64,000 bases of DNA, from positions 1 to 64,000 of the forward strand of contig JAVEXZ010000007.1 of NCBI GenBank assembly GCA_034003765.1. Direction: 5' to 3'. Of this stretch, positions 1 to 7,296 are shown piece by piece (position 1 is the first letter of the stretch; each line of letters opens with the position of its first letter). Both the position numbers and the translations under genes were made by a program. Source of the stretch: JAAZGD01 sp034003765. GTDB taxonomy: Bacteria; Bacillota; Clostridia; Peptostreptococcales; Anaerovoracaceae. The notes beneath the pieces were generated by a model. It was not told where the DNA came from and did no database searches. It saw only the letters and a list, made by a program, of their open reading frames with translations.

Positions 1-24
1 TTCTTTAATTATGAATTTCGCCAT
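1..24 (-). CDS. 5' end of an unidentified gene, cut by window edge
   Basis: Only the first eight codons are present, reading MAKFIIKE. A perfect AGGAGG ribosome site lies at 34-39, nine bases before the ATG and overlapping the stop of the RACo-like gene. This marks a translated gene that continues the same operon leftwards. The product cannot be identified. Given its neighbours, a corrinoid or methyl-transfer function is possible, but this is inference only. Confidence 0.5.
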
Positions 25-37
25 TCTTATAAGCCTC

Positions 38-1378
38 CTAAAAATCCATTGCTCTTATATAGGCATTTTGAAAGTCTTCTCTCAGTGCCAGCTCAATATG
101 TTCAAGCTTGTGGGGGATTTCTTCAGCTAATTCTTTTTCTCTTTTGCTCAAGAGGACCATAGATGCCCCAGCACCTGCTGAATTACCAAGTATATGTATT
201 TTATCTAGTTCCAAGTTTGGGATCAGCCCTATTTCTATGGCATCTTCTTTCTTTAGTGTGCTTCCAAAAGCTCCACCTATATGAATCCCATCCAGGTCTG
301 ATTCTTCAAAGCCCCACTCTCCAAGCAGGGTTTGAAGACCACCTCGAATAGCAGCTTTTGCCAACTGAACTTCTCGTATATCGCCTTGGCTTATACTAAT
401 TGCCTTTTGTTGTCCCCTTGGTAGGATCAGGGTGAAAATTCTTTCCTTTCCTTCTTGACTAATAAGCTCGCCATTTGGCGAATCCTGGTTCTTTTCTTCC
501 CATAATTCTCTTGTAGTTATTCGACCTCTATGGCTAATAATTCCTGCTCTAAACATCTCTGCCACAACAGATACAACTCCAGAACCACATATTCCTATAG
601 GCGCTTTGTTAGCTATTGTTGATACAACTATTCTCTGGGATAAATTTATTCCTGTAATGGCCCCGGGAACCCCTCTTATTCCACATGTTAATGAAGCCCC
701 CTCAAAAGCAGGCCCTGCTGCAGTAGAACAGGTTAGCCCTTCCCCATTTCTGGCCACAACAATTTCTCCATTAGTTCCAAGGTCTATGAAGAGTTGAAGT
801 CCCTTTTGCTCTAGGAGTCTTGAAGAAAGAATCCCTCCAGTTATATCTCCTCCAACATGACCGGCAATAGACGATAATACATAAGCATCTACATCTTCCC
901 CAAATCCAAAGGCTTGGCCCGATGTTTTAACAGGCCCCCTATAAAAAGGCTCAAAAGGGGCGATCCCCAAACCTTGGGGATTTTTGTTTAGAAGAATGTG
1001 GGACATAGTAGTGTTTCCCGCAAATACTACTTTTGTGATGTTGCCCCTTTCAACAGAATTCTCAAACAGTAAAGTTTCCGTGAGATCAGCAATGCCTTTT
1101 ATTATAGCCTTGTTTAATATTTCTAGACCCTGTTTACTTCTTTGAGCATAGGTAATTCTAGCGATAACATCCCTACCATGATTACTCTGGGGATTAGAAA
1201 TACTGCTTGTTCCAATAAGCATCCCCTTAGAAAGATCCCAAAGCATTGCTGCAAGAGTAGTTGTCCCAATATCAAAAGCAATCCCTATACCATGTTCATT
1301 TTTATCAGGAATAAAGTCAACAGGGAACTTTAAGGCTCCTTTACCTAATATATTATTGTTTGAATTTTGATTTATCAA
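38..1378 (-). CDS. RACo-like corrinoid-protein reductive activator, ASKHA ATPase part only
   Basis: This belongs to the DUF4445/RACo family. These ATPases re-reduce inactive Co(II) corrinoid proteins so that methyl transfer can resume. ASKHA phosphate-binding motifs are visible: FDIGTTT near the N-terminus, LFIDLGTNGEIVV in the middle, GICGSGVV, and HIGGAFGS near the C-terminus. Family members usually carry an N-terminal [2Fe-2S] ferredoxin domain and a linker of roughly 150-200 residues. Here the ATPase core begins within about 35 residues of the start and no such domain is seen. An ATG lies at 1405, but the TTG at 1378 is preferred because GGAGG sits seven bases before it and it overlaps the upstream stop (TTGA), which suggests translational coupling. 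This gives 446 residues. The electron donor must then be a separate protein. Confidence 0.8.
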   Translation of the reverse strand: MINQNSNNNILGKGALKFPVDFIPDKNEHGIGIAFDIGTTTLAAMLWDLSKGMLIGTSSISNPQSNHGRDVIARITYAQRSKQGLEILNKAIIKGIADLTETLLFENSVERGNITKVVFAGNTTMSHILLNKNPQGLGIAPFEPFYRGPVKTSGQAFGFGEDVDAYVLSSIAGHVGGDITGGILSSRLLEQKGLQLFIDLGTNGEIVVARNGEGLTCSTAAGPAFEGASLTCGIRGVPGAITGINLSQRIVVSTIANKAPIGICGSGVVSVVAEMFRAGIISHRGRITTRELWEEKNQDSPNGELISQEGKERIFTLILPRGQQKAISISQGDIREVQLAKAAIRGGLQTLLGEWGFEESDLDGIHIGGAFGSTLKKEDAIEIGLIPNLELDKIHILGNSAGAGASMVLLSKREKELAEEIPHKLEHIELALREDFQNAYIRAMDF

Positions 1379-2055
1379 CCTTTTCCCTCCATGCAGATTT
1401 TGCAACCATCTTCATTGCCCCTACAATAAAGGCACCTATCTCCAAAAGTAATAGGACAGTCTTGAGAAAGGAGATATAGACCTAGGGCTGATTTTACAGG
1501 GGTCATTATACCTTTAATTCCAAGCTCTACCCCGATTTGAGATAAATCTATAAGTCTGCCGAATTTCAAAGCATTATTCATACCCATTCCAAAAAATCCA
1601 GGGCCTAATTCATCACTAAGGAAATATCCTCGGAATTCTTCTCGAGTTTGCATATCTTCACGCAAGGATTTACGGGCCGAATCAACATATGCCGTCCCCC
1701 AAAAATCTCCCATTAGGCGAAGGAACAAGTCTTCATCATCAGGAAAATCACCTATTGTAAGCCCATACACTAAAGCCCCTCGAATTCTCTTGGGGTCCAC
1801 TTGCTCCAATACTTGAGAAAATACCCATTCTCCTCCTAAGTTTAAGCGTCCACCATCTAGAACTGGCTCAGAGAAATATGAAAGTATAGCCCTAGGTTGA
1901 ATGAGGTCCTTTATTGTTTCAAAGCTATACTCAGCATGGCTTTCTATTCTTGCTTGTCCAGGTGATTCCCTATGAAGTCCGGATATTTGGTAAAAATCTT
2001 TTTTCGCCCAAGAATCCAAACCCTCCCTAGATACTTGCCACAGGTGATTATTCAT
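1375..2055 (-). CDS. Methionine-synthase activation-domain-like protein with C-terminal Cys cluster
   Basis: The 226-residue protein resembles the AdoMet-binding reactivation domain of cobalamin-dependent methionine synthase (MetH), which occurs as a free-standing protein in many Clostridia. The stretch AYVDSARK and the GFFGMGMNN region fit that fold. The last 27 residues hold five cysteines (about C200, C208, C211, C218, C221) in a CxxC-x6-CxxC arrangement. This could bind an Fe-S cluster or zinc and is not part of the classic MetH domain. It overlaps the RACo-like gene by four bases, so the two are probably translated together and act on the same corrinoid protein. No corrinoid protein or methyltransferase lies inside the window. 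Family assignment is fairly secure, role inferred. Confidence 0.65.
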   Translation of the reverse strand: MNNHLWQVSREGLDSWAKKDFYQISGLHRESPGQARIESHAEYSFETIKDLIQPRAILSYFSEPVLDGGRLNLGGEWVFSQVLEQVDPKRIRGALVYGLTIGDFPDDEDLFLRLMGDFWGTAYVDSARKSLREDMQTREEFRGYFLSDELGPGFFGMGMNNALKFGRLIDLSQIGVELGIKGIMTPVKSALGLYLLSQDCPITFGDRCLYCRGNEDGCKICMEGKG

Positions 2056-2163
2056 AGTTCTTAGCCGTCCTTTCTCTTCTTCGCTTCCAACCTAAAGGCA
2101 TAGTAGTTGATTATCATAATCCATTATTATATTCCATATAATCATAAGATTTTAAAGGTTGTT

Positions 2164-2559
2164 TTAGAAGTTTCTAGTGTTCATATTATCATGGTTTTCA
2201 GTAAAAAAAAGGTTTTTAAGAATCTTTATGACTTCATCTTTTTTAAGTACCTTACCATAGGAAACCACCTTGCCATCAACTACAAGGGCAGGCGTAGTCA
2301 TCACCCCATAAGCTGCAATCTCTGAAAAGTCGGTGATATGGCCCACATCAGAATCCATTCCCAGTTCTTTTAGTGCTTCAACAGTAGCTTTTTCCAACTG
2401 ATTACACTTAGAGCAACCTGTTCCTAGTATTTTCACAGACTTGTACCCATTGCCTGTGCTTTCTTCAGTCTTTGGCGCTCCTGCATTAGGAGCACAATTG
2501 CTTCCACAACTACAAGGGGTTGATACGACTTCTTTATCCTTTTTACCAAATACTCCCAT
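2164..2559 (-). CDS. Small thioredoxin-family protein (redox-active disulfide type)
   Basis: The 131-residue protein contains a thioredoxin_3 fold. The active-site motif is GTGCSKC (C49, C52), and MTTPALVVDG supplies the cis-proline turn. A Cys-rich N-terminal tail (C16, C18, C22) precedes the domain and could bind metal or form extra disulfides. It is the last gene of the ArsR-ArsP-DUF2703 cluster, 123 bases after DUF2703. Related small thioredoxins are often next to ArsP-type permeases and may reduce arsenic-oxidised thiols or an Fe-S/As-binding partner. That role is inferred from context. Confidence 0.8.
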   Translation of the reverse strand: MGVFGKKDKEVVSTPCSCGSNCAPNAGAPKTEESTGNGYKSVKILGTGCSKCNQLEKATVEALKELGMDSDVGHITDFSEIAAYGVMTTPALVVDGKVVSYGKVLKKDEVIKILKNLFFTENHDNMNTRNF

Positions 2560-2682
2560 AGTAATTTTCTCCTTTATAATAATCTTTTATAACCCAAAAT
2601 AAAACATATAAAACCCAACGAACAAAGTCAAAGCCTCATTATCACCAAAAGTGATTCGCCTCTATTATTAGTTGAACCCTTC

Positions 2683-3222
2683 TCAGCAACATCCACTTCC
2701 ACCAGAACAATTACCATGATCTTTTAAGATCTTGCCTTCAAAGAATGCCTTTAGATTCCCCGGTAGCCTATAGTCGCTACAAGTACCACTATCTCTTGTT
2801 ATAGCAAAAACCCCTTTGAGAATAGCTTCTGCCAACATCTCTTTGGGAGCAACTTCATAAGTTCCCCCATTATATTCAAAGATTCGGCAGTCCACATCGG
2901 TCCCACTTATTTCGCCACAACAGCCACAGTTGTTTTCTGCAACAGATTGACATATATCTTCACCATTAACCCTTATTGTTGGCGATGATAGAAATTGGTG
3001 CTTCTCTGCCAGTTCTTTGTTGAGAATCTCTATCTTTCGATACTCTAGGATATAGCCTGCAAGTTCTAAAGCAGGATTTAAAATTGATACAACCTTATCT
3101 AACTCTTCCTCCGTACCAATACAACGATCACAGCTGTTGAGGTCCAAATATAGATATTCTATCAGGACATTTTTCCCTGGTTTTATGGAACCCCCACAAG
3201 CACAACAGGACCCTTTATCCAT
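2683..3222 (-). CDS. DUF2703 Cys-rich protein of the ars-like operon
   Basis: The protein has about 179 residues from the ATG at 3222, chosen because AAAGGGG lies eight bases before it. The in-frame ATG at 3276 has no ribosome site and overlaps the permease stop. Several cysteine clusters are visible: CCACGG at the N-terminus, NSCDRC, NNCGCCG in the middle, and SGGSGCC at the C-terminus. The central part (SCDRC...PTIRVNGEDI) has a thioredoxin-like pattern with a cis-Pro-type SSPTIRVNG turn, as is usual for DUF2703. Family function is unknown. Position between an ArsP permease and a thioredoxin suggests binding or handling of arsenicals or another soft metal. Confidence 0.7.
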   Translation of the reverse strand: MDKGSCCACGGSIKPGKNVLIEYLYLDLNSCDRCIGTEEELDKVVSILNPALELAGYILEYRKIEILNKELAEKHQFLSSPTIRVNGEDICQSVAENNCGCCGEISGTDVDCRIFEYNGGTYEVAPKEMLAEAILKGVFAITRDSGTCSDYRLPGNLKAFFEGKILKDHGNCSGGSGCC

Positions 3223-3275
3223 CCATCTCGCCCCTTTCTTTTCATAAAGCATAATTTTAGATAGTCCCCAACTCA

Positions 3276-4280
3276 TTAAATAAATAAGTACCCCATAGCA
3301 TTAAAGGAATAACCAATAATTACGATGCCTATTGCCACAATAGCAAAAAAGATTCCAAGTAGTCTTGTTTTCACAACTCTTTTTAGCAAAATCATGGAAG
3401 GGAGAGACAATGCGGTAACCCCCATCATAAAGGAGAGTACTGTCCCTATTCCAACTCCTTTATAGACCAGGGCCTCAGCTATGGGAAGGGTTCCAAAAAT
3501 ATCAGCATACATTGGAATACCAACCCCAGTAGCCACAATCACGGAGTACCATTTGTCTTGCCCCAGTATCATTGATATCATTTCCTGAGGAATCCAATTG
3601 TGTATAAGTGCACCAATTCCCACCCCAATTAGAATATAGAGCCAAACTTTTTTCACGATATCCTTAACTTGGTCTTTTGCGAAGCCTATTCGATCTCTCC
3701 TAGTTAATTCCTCTTCCTCTATTTCCATAATTGAACTGCTGAAAACGAAGGGCTCAACATATCCCTCAAGCTTCATCTTGCTAATAATGGTACCGCCCAG
3801 AACAGCCAACACCAAACCAACCAACACATAAGCCACCGCAATCTTCATATTAAATATGCTGGCTAGTAATAGCATAGATGCCAAATCTACTAGTGGGGAA
3901 GATATAAGGAAGGAAAATGTCACCCCGATAGGAAGCCCCGCATTAGTAAAGCCAATGAATAAAGGGATAGAGGAACAAGAACAAAAGGGAGTAACCGTCC
4001 CTAACAATGCGGCCAAGGTGTTGGCTCCAATCCCCTTATATCTTCCTAGTATTCTCTTGGTTCTCTCTGGGGGGAAAAAACTCTGAACGTAAGATATTGT
4101 AAAGATGAGGACAGACAATAAAATGAGAATCTTCGCAACATCGTATATGTAAAAATGTAGGCTCCCACCGATTCTTGTTTCCATGTCTAATCCAAAAACA
4201 TTAACAACTAGTTTTTCTACCAAGTCGTAAAGCCATTCCATTTTTAATAATTGCCGATTCAACCAGTCTAGTACAAACAT
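3276..4280 (-). CDS. ArsP/UPF0718-type permease
   Basis: The 334-residue integral membrane protein has about eight hydrophobic segments. It carries the family signature TPFCSCSSIPLFIGF with C100 and C102, followed by SFLISSPLVD. Characterised relatives (ArsP) export trivalent organoarsenicals such as methylarsenite. Others in UPF0718 are uncharacterised, so the exact substrate is not proven. It follows arsR by 56 bases and is followed by DUF2703, indicating one operon under ArsR control. Confidence 0.8.
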   Translation of the reverse strand: MFVLDWLNRQLLKMEWLYDLVEKLVVNVFGLDMETRIGGSLHFYIYDVAKILILLSVLIFTISYVQSFFPPERTKRILGRYKGIGANTLAALLGTVTPFCSCSSIPLFIGFTNAGLPIGVTFSFLISSPLVDLASMLLLASIFNMKIAVAYVLVGLVLAVLGGTIISKMKLEGYVEPFVFSSSIMEIEEEELTRRDRIGFAKDQVKDIVKKVWLYILIGVGIGALIHNWIPQEMISMILGQDKWYSVIVATGVGIPMYADIFGTLPIAEALVYKGVGIGTVLSFMMGVTALSLPSMILLKRVVKTRLLGIFFAIVAIGIVIIGYSFNAMGYLFI

Positions 4281-4336
4281 TAACCCTTCTCCTTAGATTT
4301 TATTATATGTTACAACAAGATTTCCTTTTAATTTAT

Positions 4337-4681
4337 TTATATATTACAACACTGACTTAAGTAGTCTTCTTTGTCCAAGAGACCATTGCGATCTTTTATA
4401 AGCTTGGGATATGCTTCAATATTGTTCATAATGTCCCTTAATATATCCAGTAAAATCTTATTTTCTCTTTTCAAAGAGTAGAAAACATACTTTTCTTTTC
4501 TCTCATCTATAACTAGCCCCATATCTCTGAATTTTGCTAGGTTTTGGGATATTCTCGGTTGAGAGACATCCAATACACCACTAAGCTGACAAACGCAAAG
4601 TTCCTCTTGATATAGCAGCATTAGCATTCTTAGTCTAGTTTCATCTGACAGTAGCTTAAATATATTGACTAGACGGTCCAT
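4337..4681 (-). CDS. ArsR/SmtB-family metal-sensing repressor
   Basis: The 114-residue winged-helix regulator has the ELCVC metal-binding motif (C29, C31) in the sensing helix and a recognition segment around DVSQPRISQNLAKFRDMGLV. The motif is typical of As(III)/Sb(III)-responsive ArsR proteins, which leave their operator when the metalloid binds. A terminal CC pair (C111, C112) could give a third thiolate ligand. The start is supported by GAAGGAGG just upstream. It heads the arsP-DUF2703-thioredoxin operon and probably represses itself through the inverted repeat at 4720-4747. Confidence 0.88.
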   Translation of the reverse strand: MDRLVNIFKLLSDETRLRMLMLLYQEELCVCQLSGVLDVSQPRISQNLAKFRDMGLVIDERKEKYVFYSLKRENKILLDILRDIMNNIEAYPKLIKDRNGLLDKEDYLSQCCNI

Positions 4682-4719
4682 TTTTCCTGCCTCCTTCTTT
4701 TTATGTATTATGTGAATTG

Positions 4720-4747
4720 ATAGGATGATAGTATGCTAGCATCCTAT
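4720..4747. promoter_or_regulatory. Inverted repeat upstream of arsR, probable ArsR operator
   Basis: ATAGGATG and CATCCTAT form a perfect 8-bp inverted repeat separated by 12 bases, beginning about 40 bases before the arsR start. Size and position fit an ArsR-family operator. Binding is inferred. Confidence 0.45.
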
Positions 4748-4963
4748 GTTATCGTTATGTAAAGAAATATAAAACCTAGACACAAGTGGTACACATTATC
4801 ATTGGCAATAGTTGGTTTTCGTATTCACATATATTAATACGTTAATATGATAACTCTATTAATTATCCCTGTCAACCCCAGAATGTTAGAGAAATTTGCA
4901 CCTTATGAACCCACCTAAGAAAAGGTTAAGGAAATATGCCCCCATCCGCAGCCTATACCTGCG
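4748..4963. other. Intergenic stretch with no gene seen
   Basis: This part of the 382-base gap between arsR and the nfnB stop is AT-rich. It should contain the ars promoter on the minus strand, but no convincing -35/-10 pair stands out. No open frame with a ribosome site was found. Confidence 0.4.
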
Positions 4964-5018
4964 AAAATAATAGCCCACCTTATCAACTTATACAGTCGAT
5001 AAAGCGGGCTATTATTTT
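4964..5018 (-). terminator. Terminator of the PFOR-Nfn operon
   Basis: A perfect 13-bp stem (AAAATAATAGCCC with GGGCTATTATTTT) encloses a loop with a further CTTATC/GATAAAG pairing. It lies 46 bases after the nfnB stop. The AT-rich outer stem gives a U-rich end on either strand. Confidence 0.75.
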
Positions 5019-5063
5019 CTGTTGGCTTTATTTATAGCAAAATTCTCAAATAGTAAGATCTCC

Positions 5064-6455
5064 TCAACCATTTTGAAAATACTGGTCAATACTATCAGCT
5101 GCATTCTTACCAGCACCCATGGCAAGGATAACCGTTGCGGCACCAGTTACTGCATCCCCACCTGCAAATACTCTCTCATTACTTGTTCGGCCAGTATCTT
5201 CATCAGCACCAATACCGCCTTTAGCATTTGCCTCCAAATTTTCTGTTGTTTCAAGAATAAGTTTATTGAGCCTTGTGCCTATAGCTATAATAACAGTATC
5301 CACATCCAAAACAAAATTTGACCCTTGTTTTTCAATGGGGCGACGACGTCCCGAAGAATCAGGCTGCCCAAGCTCCATCTCTACACATTCCAAACCACTT
5401 ACATAAGAATCATCAGACCCTATAACCCCAACTGGACTTGTCAACATTTGAAACTTGATGCCTTCTTCAATTGCATGGTGGATTTCTTCCTTACGAGCAG
5501 GAATCTCATCCATTGATCGGCGATATACAATATAGACTTCTTCAGCACCCATGCGCTTTGCACAACGGGCTGCGTCCATGGCAACGTTCCCCCCTCCTAT
5601 TACTGCCACACGTTTAGAGGGATTAATTGGTGTATCGTATTCTGGTAGATAGGCTTTCATAAGGTTAATACGGGTTAAATATTCATTGGCTGAATAAACT
5701 CCCAAAAGGTTCTCCCCTGGAATATCCATGAATTGGGGAAGCCCAGCCCCAGTCCCTACAAATACTGCTTCATAGCCATCTTCTATTAGTTCATCCACAG
5801 TCATGGACATACCTACCACTGCGTTGGTAACAAACTTGACCCCTTTATCGTTTAAGTTGGCTATTTCATCTGCAACGATAGACTTGGGGAGGCGGAATTC
5901 TGGGATGCCATAGGCCAAAACCCCTCCTTCCTTGTGAAGGCTCTCAAAAACGGTAACATCGTAGCCCTTAGCGATTAGGTCCCCTGCACAAGCTAGTCCA
6001 GCAGGGCCTGAGCCAACTACTGCAACTCGGCGGTCACCTAGGTCTACCTCCTCTACTACTTCATCAGAGAAATTCATTCTGTGCCAATCAGCGGCAAATC
6101 GCTCCAGCCTTCCAATGGCTACAGGTTCCCCCTTTTTGCCCTGAACACACTGGCCTTCACACTGGTTTTCCTGGGGGCATACCCTACCACAAATAGCTGG
6201 AAGTGAGTTTGTGGTGCTAATAATCTGATAGGCTTCTTCAAATTCCCCTTGAGCAATCTTTGCAATAAATTCAGGAATCCTAACCTTTACAGGGCATCCT
6301 AGGGTACAGGGTTTAGTTCGGCACTTCAAACATCTCATGGCCTCATTTATCGCCATCTCTGGAGTATATCCAGTAGATACTTCTTGGAAGTTTTTATTAC
6401 GAATACCAGGATCTTGTTCTGGCATTGGGTTTTTCGTGGTACTAAAATTAATCAT
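5064..6455 (-). CDS. nfnB: NfnB-type NADPH-dependent oxidoreductase subunit (GltD-like)
   Basis: This is the large subunit of the electron-bifurcating NADH-dependent reduced-ferredoxin:NADP+ oxidoreductase, often annotated as homotetrameric NADPH-dependent glutamate synthase small chain (gltA). The N-terminal Fe-S part has CLKCRTKPCTLGCP and CGRVCPQENQCEGQC. An FAD-binding GSGPAG and a second nucleotide-binding GGGNVA follow, then the C-terminal FAGGDAVTGAATVILAMGAG FAD motif. The ATG at 6455 is chosen because GGAGG lies 11 bases before it. The in-frame GTG at 6467 touches the GGAGG and cannot be used. It overlaps nfnA by eight bases. The complex couples ferredoxin and NADH oxidation to NADPH formation, or the reverse. 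Confidence 0.88.
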   Translation of the reverse strand: MINFSTTKNPMPEQDPGIRNKNFQEVSTGYTPEMAINEAMRCLKCRTKPCTLGCPVKVRIPEFIAKIAQGEFEEAYQIISTTNSLPAICGRVCPQENQCEGQCVQGKKGEPVAIGRLERFAADWHRMNFSDEVVEEVDLGDRRVAVVGSGPAGLACAGDLIAKGYDVTVFESLHKEGGVLAYGIPEFRLPKSIVADEIANLNDKGVKFVTNAVVGMSMTVDELIEDGYEAVFVGTGAGLPQFMDIPGENLLGVYSANEYLTRINLMKAYLPEYDTPINPSKRVAVIGGGNVAMDAARCAKRMGAEEVYIVYRRSMDEIPARKEEIHHAIEEGIKFQMLTSPVGVIGSDDSYVSGLECVEMELGQPDSSGRRRPIEKQGSNFVLDVDTVIIAIGTRLNKLILETTENLEANAKGGIGADEDTGRTSNERVFAGGDAVTGAATVILAMGAGKNAADSIDQYFQNG

Positions 6456-7296
6456 GGCTACGTACACCTCCTGTCAAACGACATATATGAACCTTATCTT
6501 CTTTTTCTTGATCTTTATAGTAAGCATTTCGGTGAATAAGTTCCTCCCAGTCTACAAGTTGGCCATCAAACTCAGGGCCATCTACACAGACAAATTTATT
6601 TTCTCCTCCAATAAGGACGCGACAGCCACCGCACATACCTGTTCCATCAACCATATATGCAGTAAGAGAAACCACTGTCTTGATGCCATAGTCTTTTGTT
6701 AGTTTGCAAATAAATTTCATCATCATGGGAGGACCTACTGCAACCACTTCATCGTAGTGGTTGCCCTCTTCAATTAGTTCCTTTAATTTGTCCGTTGTAA
6801 AACCCTTTTCTCCGTAGGTGCCATCGTCTGTTGTTATATATAGGTTAGTGGTGTCTGCTCGGAATTCATCCTCCAAAATAACCACATCTTTTGTCTGAAA
6901 ACCTGCAATCATGTCTACCTGGATCCCCGCCTTATGCATTCCCTTTGCTATTGGATAGGCCAAGGCATTTCCAGTGCCCCCTCCAACAACTGCGACTCTT
7001 TTTAGCCCTTCCATGTTAGTAGGTTTTCCTAGTGGTCCAACTACATCGGCTAGCTCATCTCCAACTTCAAATTGATCTAATAGCATAGTTGTTTTTCCCA
7101 CTGCCTGGTAAATTATATCTATGGTTCCTTTTTCTGAATCGTGTCCAGCCATGGTAAGGGGTATTCTTTCGCCAAATTCATCGGTACGCAAAATGATAAA
7201 TTGCCCCGGCTTTGCATTTCTAGCAACCAAGGGTGCCTCTATTTCCAGCCAAGAAATGGTTGGGTTCAACCTTCTTTTAGCAATAATTTTATACAT
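6448..7296 (-). CDS. nfnA: NfnA-type sulfide dehydrogenase-like flavoprotein subunit
   Basis: The 282-residue protein resembles dihydroorotate dehydrogenase electron-transfer subunits and sulfide dehydrogenase subunit A. An N-terminal FAD domain (residues about 1-95) is followed by an NAD-binding domain with VVGGGTGNA. The C-terminal [2Fe-2S] motif is DGTGMCGGCR with a further Cys in KFVCVDGPEFDG. These are the hallmarks of NfnA, the NAD-binding partner of NfnB. It begins with an ATG overlapping the PFOR stop and preceded by GAGGAGGG. Direct coupling to PFOR places NADP+/NAD+ balancing next to the source of reduced ferredoxin. Confidence 0.87.
   Translation of the reverse strand: MYKIIAKRRLNPTISWLEIEAPLVARNAKPGQFIILRTDEFGERIPLTMAGHDSEKGTIDIIYQAVGKTTMLLDQFEVGDELADVVGPLGKPTNMEGLKRVAVVGGGTGNALAYPIAKGMHKAGIQVDMIAGFQTKDVVILEDEFRADTTNLYITTDDGTYGEKGFTTDKLKELIEEGNHYDEVVAVGPPMMMKFICKLTKDYGIKTVVSLTAYMVDGTGMCGGCRVLIGGENKFVCVDGPEFDGQLVDWEELIHRNAYYKDQEKEDKVHICRLTGGVRSHD

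Noticed and set aside
5064..6455. Glutamate synthase small subunit (GltD)
   Set aside because: The large GltB subunit is absent and NfnA lies directly upstream and overlaps, so NfnB is the better call.
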